Source of the DNA: Owenia fusiformis
Lineage: Eukaryota; Annelida; Polychaeta; Sabellida; Oweniidae
DNA length: 64,000 nucleotides
Direction: 5' to 3'
NCBI GenBank assembly: GCA_903813345.2
Contig: CAIIXF020000009.1
Coordinates: 30,726,740 to 30,790,739 of the forward strand
Each line of letters starts with the position of its first letter. Positions within the stretch are counted from its first letter, which is position 1. The notes beneath the pieces are model-generated. The model was given only the letters and a program-made list of their open reading frames with translations. It was not told the DNA's origin and did no database searches. The position numbers were made by a program, and so were the translations under genes. Positions 60,101-64,000 of this stretch are shown here, piece after piece.

Positions 60101-61887
60101 ACAATCAAAAACCATGGTTTCTTTCTTTGAAGTTGAGAAAACTGCAATCAAAAGCCATGGAAGACGGTTGATTGCAATCGAAAGCCATGCTTTTCCATGG
60201 TTCTTTCTTTGATGTTTTGGAAAGTGCAATCAAAAGCCATGGTTTTCCATGATTATTCTTTTGATCTTTTGAAAGTCCATGGTTTTCCATGGGCTATTTG
60301 TTTGGTCTTTTGGAAGCAGAAAAATGAATAATACATTATGTTTCTAAATGAACTTCTCCAAATTAAGTCCCATTCAACTTTTATAAGCATATTATCTGAA
60401 AAAATCCACAGAAAAGTATATACTTTTACAGAATTTTGACTTGAAATTGAGATGGGGGATTAAACACAAGCCTATGGCTGCAAACTGAAATGTTATACTT
60501 AAGTGATAAAAATTCAATTTGTCTATGTAAGAATATTATATTTAAAAAGAAGTTGCATGAAGGAAGGGGAGGGGGTTAACAACACCATTTGGCTTAAAAC
60601 ATGAAACATAGTATAAGTAATTAAAATTGATTCGTCTTTGAATAGGAATAAATAATCATTTGCATAATTTTTAAATATTTGGTTGCCATTATTCTATGTT
60701 AATTAGGTGTCTTAACTCTCAAATTAATGTCAAAAGATTAATCTCTTTACAACAGATTATAAGAGTTCATTTGCATAATTCTTAAATATTCTGATCTTAA
60801 TTGTTATTATATATGATAATCTTACTCTTTCTAATGCTCCCTCTTCAGTAATTATTATTGTCTGTGAGTGTAGACAGTGCAAGTCAAAAACTCATTGTTG
60901 ATCAAATAAAACCAAATAGGATTTACTCCAAGTAAAAATGTTTATTCAGTCTGCAATAAGGGAATCCAGTGAGCTGATTTTATCACTTATTTTGTCTTTT
61001 TTACATAAGTGCCAAAGTTAAATGATAGCAAATCCCAGCAAACAAATTATTACTTTTAATTGTGGGGTCAAATCATCAATTAAAAAAATATTAAGTAAAC
61101 AGTTCTTTGTCATATGACACTATGTACAGAATGTACAAAACATATATTCAGATTGTAAAAACATGGTTGTATTTCAGGCCTGAAAAACAATTACCAAACC
61201 ACCAATTACCACGGAAAATCATGGTAAATATCCATGGAAGATTACCATGGGTATCCATGAATTTCCATGGAAAATACCATGAAAAACCATGAATTTCCAT
61301 GGAAAACCATGGATTACCATGGACGCACCATGGAATACCATGGTTACCATGGCTTTTTTCTTAAGGGTAACATTAAATAATACCATGGTTATTGGCCAAT
61401 ATATGCATGGGATAGCCTTTAAAATACTCTTAGACTCGTAAATGTTTTCAGAATGTGTATACCTTCAGCAGTTGCAAGGTGCATGACTGTGTCATCACTG
61501 ACTCTCCAATTGGGTACTGTAAGACAAAATGAAACAATTGGGTAAAAGCAAAATATGGTATGGCTATAAAGGCATTTTACAAATTGCAATAATTTGGTGT
61601 GACATAGCAAGCAACGTTTAGTATACTTGATATTTTACCATCTAGCAGCCTAGATTCCCTGTCAATTTTTACTGTAAGTGTTTAACTACAGTGTACACAC
61701 ACTTTATTTCAATATTTTCAACTCCTCCTAAGTTCTTCAATTCTTCATGTATAGTTTTTCCATTATCGCAGAACTCCCAGGCTCCATTCTTGTAGCCCAA
61801 TGCATCGCCTACTCCACTGAGAACCATGGCGGCTTCATATCTGACTTTCATAGGAACAACCTTTAACATTTCTTCTAATTCACTCAT
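54180..61887 (-). CDS. ADPRH: ADP-ribosylarginine hydrolase (ARH1-like), gene 2, ten coding exons, 382 aa
   Basis: Tandem paralogue of gene 1 with the same intron positions and phases. Exons: 61701-61887, 61463-61516, 59077-59178, 58001-58076 (or its alternative 57846-57921), 57607-57663, 56582-56703, 56160-56265, 55066-55290, 54499-54601 and 54180-54296. They sum to 1149 nt. Metal-binding motifs are complete: SDDTVMH (69-75), [35 protein letters not shown] and HGGDSDST (314-321). It should hydrolyse ADP-ribosyl-arginine. The C-terminus is longer than in gene 1, ending [17 protein letters not shown]. Exon 1 is preceded by a good acceptor (TTCTCTTCCAG, exon from 61908), so an upstream non-coding exon is expected. 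Its introns are longer because of inserted repeats. Confidence 0.92.
54663..54793. mobile_element. GC-rich foldback MITE in ADPRH gene 2 intron 9
   Basis: 'gactatccaggccccg' at the left is mirrored by 'cggggcctggatagtc' at the right. Inner arms ('agctcatg' against 'catgagct') also pair, giving a near-complete hairpin of about 130 bp. The sequence 'ataata' occurs on both sides and may be part of a target duplication. Confidence 0.7.
55307..55928. repeat. Cluster of CATATTC/GCGG palindromic repeats in ADPRH gene 2 intron 7
   Basis: The ends carry 'gttacgcggta' and 'taccgcgtaac' as inverses. Between them, motifs such as 'ggcatattcacctgcgg' and its inverse 'ccgcaggtgagtatg' recur about a dozen times in both orientations, mainly at 55340-55410 and 55695-55930. 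Runs of open frame through it are artefacts of the repeat. I do not recognise the family. It begins only about 17 bp upstream of exon 8. Confidence 0.75.
56845..57153. mobile_element. Poly-G/poly-C MITE, 309 bp, ADPRH gene 2 intron 5
   Basis: The left end CACTGGCGGAT and right end ATCCGCCCCTG are approximate inverses, followed inward by runs of G and C. The flanking TAGCC is duplicated (56840-56844, 57154-57158). The inside is a low-complexity mix of GGGCC, AAAA and TTTT. There is no coding capacity. Confidence 0.75.
57846..57921 (-). CDS. ADPRH: Duplicated exon 4 of ADPRH gene 2, probably mutually exclusive
   Basis: This 76-nt stretch has an acceptor (CTACTAG) and a donor (GTTAGTGCC) like those of exon 4 at 58001-58076. 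It encodes the same kind of segment: [20 protein letters not shown], then PFNPR, against [20 protein letters not shown], then PFNPR. It has no stop. The length, 76 nt, is not a multiple of three, so including both copies would shift the frame; only one can be used. About 80 bp of intron separates the two copies. The alternative is a dead duplicate, but both splice sites and the frame are preserved despite many substitutions, many of them silent or conservative. Confidence 0.75.
58113..59030. repeat. Minisatellite, about 61 bp x 15, ADPRH gene 2 intron 3
   Basis: Units contain 'aacatcatcatttcagtgag' and 'gtgaagtacaatgtttgaca' and then 'aggtttttaaaaaatctt'. Central units are nearly identical; edge units are diverged or shortened. 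The array almost fills intron 3, ending about 45 bp from exon 3 and starting about 35 bp from exon 4. Confidence 0.92.
59462..61360. mobile_element. TTAA-flanked TIR element with CCATGG-rich ends (1.9 kb), ADPRH gene 2 intron 2
   Basis: Inverted ends of about 170 bp start GAAAAAAGCCATGGTAACCA. TTAA directly flanks both sides (59458-59461, 61361-61364), the duplication used by piggyBac, Kolobok and some Sola elements. The arms are made of repeated 'ccatggtaatccatgg' and 'ttccatggaaattcatgg' phrases. More CCATGG clusters lie at 60110-60300. No transposase was found, so it is non-autonomous. Confidence 0.78.
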
Positions 61888-61908
61888 TTCTCTTTGTAAT
61901 GTTCTTAA

Positions 61909-64000
61909 CTGGAAGAGAATAAAAGTAAAAGTACTAGACAGTAAAACCTAGTAAAACTCAACTCCAGTCTTTACTGATAGGGTGTTCTTCGGACTAATTA
62001 ATGTACTGTGTGTCCTGTTGGCAAATGAAAATGGTGCATAATCATAGGGGGGTGCGATCTCCCCCCCCCCCCATAACCAATAAAAATGCTTTTTATCTAA
62101 AGCTTCTAGCTAAATTTTGAAGGAAGTTGCATCAATTTTTGTAAAATTCAAGGTGAATCTTAATTTTCTGGCTTGTTTATGTCACAATCTCACCCCCCCC
62201 CCCCCAACTGAAAGCCGAATTTTTAGGCGATCCACCCCCCCCCCTTACTGAAAGCTTGCTACGCCCCTCATAATGTTATAGTTCTTATCCTCGGTTTCTA
62301 ATATGTCTCCACTATTATAATTTTCTGCTATGAACAAAATTTCAGTGAGTTGGTGTGTTTGACTTATATACAGTTATAGATACGCCAAAGACAAATACGC
62401 GACTCGTGTCACGAGCAACATAGTCAGAGTACTAGATATAGTATTAAAGTATGACTCTTAAAAAGTGAATAAAAATGTGTTTAGTGTTTTTCTACATAAA
62501 CAATGTTTTCTTTGTGTTTAAAAAAGTTCAGTTTGACTTTGTGTTTATAAGGATACATTACAACATTATCAAAATATATTAGTTTTCATTTCTTTCTATC
62601 CTTACATTATATACACTTTTCAATATTCTGCTTTTTGTTTCACCCTTGTTACAGTGACCCACCTGGAAGAACAGGGGCAACCTGTAGCCTGACCATTGTC
62701 TCTTTAAAAGTTCTGAAAACAATTTTAGATCTAGGCCTATATCTTTGATCGATTTTGATAAAAGTAGATCCATCGTGTACGTAAAGCATACATTGTAAAA
62801 TGCTATTACATTACCTTAAAACAGATATATTGTTATCACAGTTTATCCAGGAGTTTAGTTTTCTCTCAACCAGGAAGCAGCTCTGCTGATGCGAACCCTA
62901 TGTCAGGATGCGTACAAACTTTTGAAAAAGCGAACAAAATTACGTTCGGACTTATAATGATTTTGTTCAAAGGGTGTTGCCTGCTGTATACAAGGGCGTT
63001 ACAATACCCGGGAATTTATCGGTTCGTCCAGTACTTGTTTGTGATAGCGCCCTCTGTAGGTCACTGTGCTTATAGCCTAATTATATTGGATAATCACATT
63101 TATGCGTGCGCGCGCAGCTCATCCAATGAACGAAACGCCACTTCCCGCTGAAATCACCGGGTATTGATCTTTCCCTTGCTGTATACACGGTGATTAATAA
63201 TATCGAAGCCACGGACGTTCTGCGATTCGCTTTCAACTCAGTTAAGAGGAACATTCAGTCATGCTCCCAGCGACTGACTAGAGAACTGACAAATCTGCAT
63301 GTTTTAAACAGTGTTGAAATAGTGTCCATTCGTTGGCGATTAAGAGATTATTCTCTTTCCATTGGTTATATAGGGCGGCTAACTATGGACGTTTTGGCGT
63401 GCTTCCGATTTCTTAACATTTATAAATGTTCAAACCAAATGAGATTTGACTGAGTACAATCTGTTTGGATCACTCTGTAAAAAATGACTGAAAATAGTCT
63501 CAGAGTCTGCTATCTGGTTATCTCAGTGGCTATCTGGTTGTTTGATACAGAAAAATTCCGAACATGCACCCTGGCCCAACAAATTTTTCTGAAAAACGTA
63601 CAATCGCGTATCATCATAAGAGGCCGAAGTTATACTCACTCGAAATCCCTTGTCTTTGTCTACTATAAGCTCATATTTGCTCACATTTAATCATTTTCAT
63701 GAATTCTAGATTTTATTTCACTGTTAAAATGCTCATTTGAAATCAAATACACTTTATTTATACAGATTTAAAATGATTCAAAAGTACCAAGTAAAGTATG
63801 TATGAATACTTTCTGTTCCCGGGAAAATCAAATTTCGTTAGTTGTGTGTTTCGTTCGGTGTATAGCAAAATGGCAGCCACCATGGTCAGGAACTTTATTT
63901 CAAAATCTGAATAATTTTAGTCATTGTGAGTGTAATCTCTGTGATTGAAACAATTATTGCACAAGGAATATAAACACTGACATTAAGGAGTGCTCTAGAG
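61909..64000. other. Upstream flank of ADPRH gene 2
   Basis: No gene I can support. A C-rich repeat (62045-62275) has three runs of C, with 'aggggggtgcg' and 'gctacgcccct' near its edges, and resembles a MITE. At about 62932 a 'cgaacaaaattacgttcgg' block resembles one upstream of gene 1. A GC-rich stretch with 'gcgtgcgcgcgc' and 'atccaatg' near 63105-63130 could belong to a promoter. The open frames at 63190-63453 and 63484-63690 have no recognised motif. Confidence 0.45.
62045..62275. repeat. C-tract repeat, MITE-like
   Basis: Three long C runs (near 62060, 62195 and 62237) are separated by AT-rich sequence and the phrase 'actgaaagc', which occurs twice. Its edges carry 'aggggggtgcg' and 'gctacgcccct', an imperfect inverse pair. 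Confidence 0.55.

Noticed and set aside
63190-63690. Two open frames near the right end as a new gene
   Set aside because: They have no recognised motif, no matching splice sites that I could define, and no clear coding bias.

Overview
This is eukaryotic, animal genomic DNA. The evidence is AT-rich non-coding sequence, split genes with GT-AG introns, and dense nested transposons (LINEs with poly(A) tails, LTR, TIR and miniature elements, minisatellites). The two metazoan-type ADP-ribosylhydrolase genes and the transposon mix suggest a marine invertebrate, probably a lophotrochozoan such as a bivalve. That taxonomic placement is an inference only. Nothing looks bacterial. Layout: (1) 1-2224 is AT-rich sequence without a gene. 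(2) 2225-26615 is a minus-strand LTR retrotransposon: two 432-bp LTRs differing at one base, a 4-bp ATAA target duplication, a tRNA-Leu primer site and a zinc-knuckle gag, but no pol. Its gag is split by a 21.8-kb element (3430-25220) with 3.03-kb terminal inverted repeats and a 6-bp GAGGCA target duplication. Each long TIR carries two decayed copies of an adenovirus/Polinton-type cysteine protease gene and a dead reverse-transcriptase fragment, so I read the large element as a defective Polinton/Maverick derivative. Its 15.7-kb interior has no recognisable Polinton core gene. It is filled with older repeats: a TA-flanked TIR element with YY1-like tandem repeats, a mariner remnant, a 1.75-kb TIR element, and a dimeric satellite interrupted by a Tx1/L1-like LINE. 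(3) 26616-28640 is non-coding. (4) About 28650-34745 is a nearly complete non-LTR retrotransposon: ORF1 has one frameshift and one stop, ORF2 is intact, and the 3' UTR is repetitive. (5) 36224-39637 is a four-exon gene for a highly charged, probably coiled-coil protein of about 308 aa that I do not recognise. It is followed by miniature transposons. (6) 43439-61887 holds two tandem minus-strand paralogues of ADP-ribosylarginine hydrolase (ADPRH/ARH1), each with ten coding exons in identical phases and all metal-binding motifs. The second gene also has a duplicated 76-nt exon that can only be used as a mutually exclusive alternative. Their introns hold a LINE 3' end, minisatellites, a CCATGG-rich TTAA-flanked element and other repeats. 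(7) 61909-64000 is the upstream flank of the second ADPRH gene. The main candidate novelty is the giant TIR element. It inserted into a young LTR element while apparently already carrying a cargo of dead transposons and dead protease genes, so it was probably mobilised in trans.
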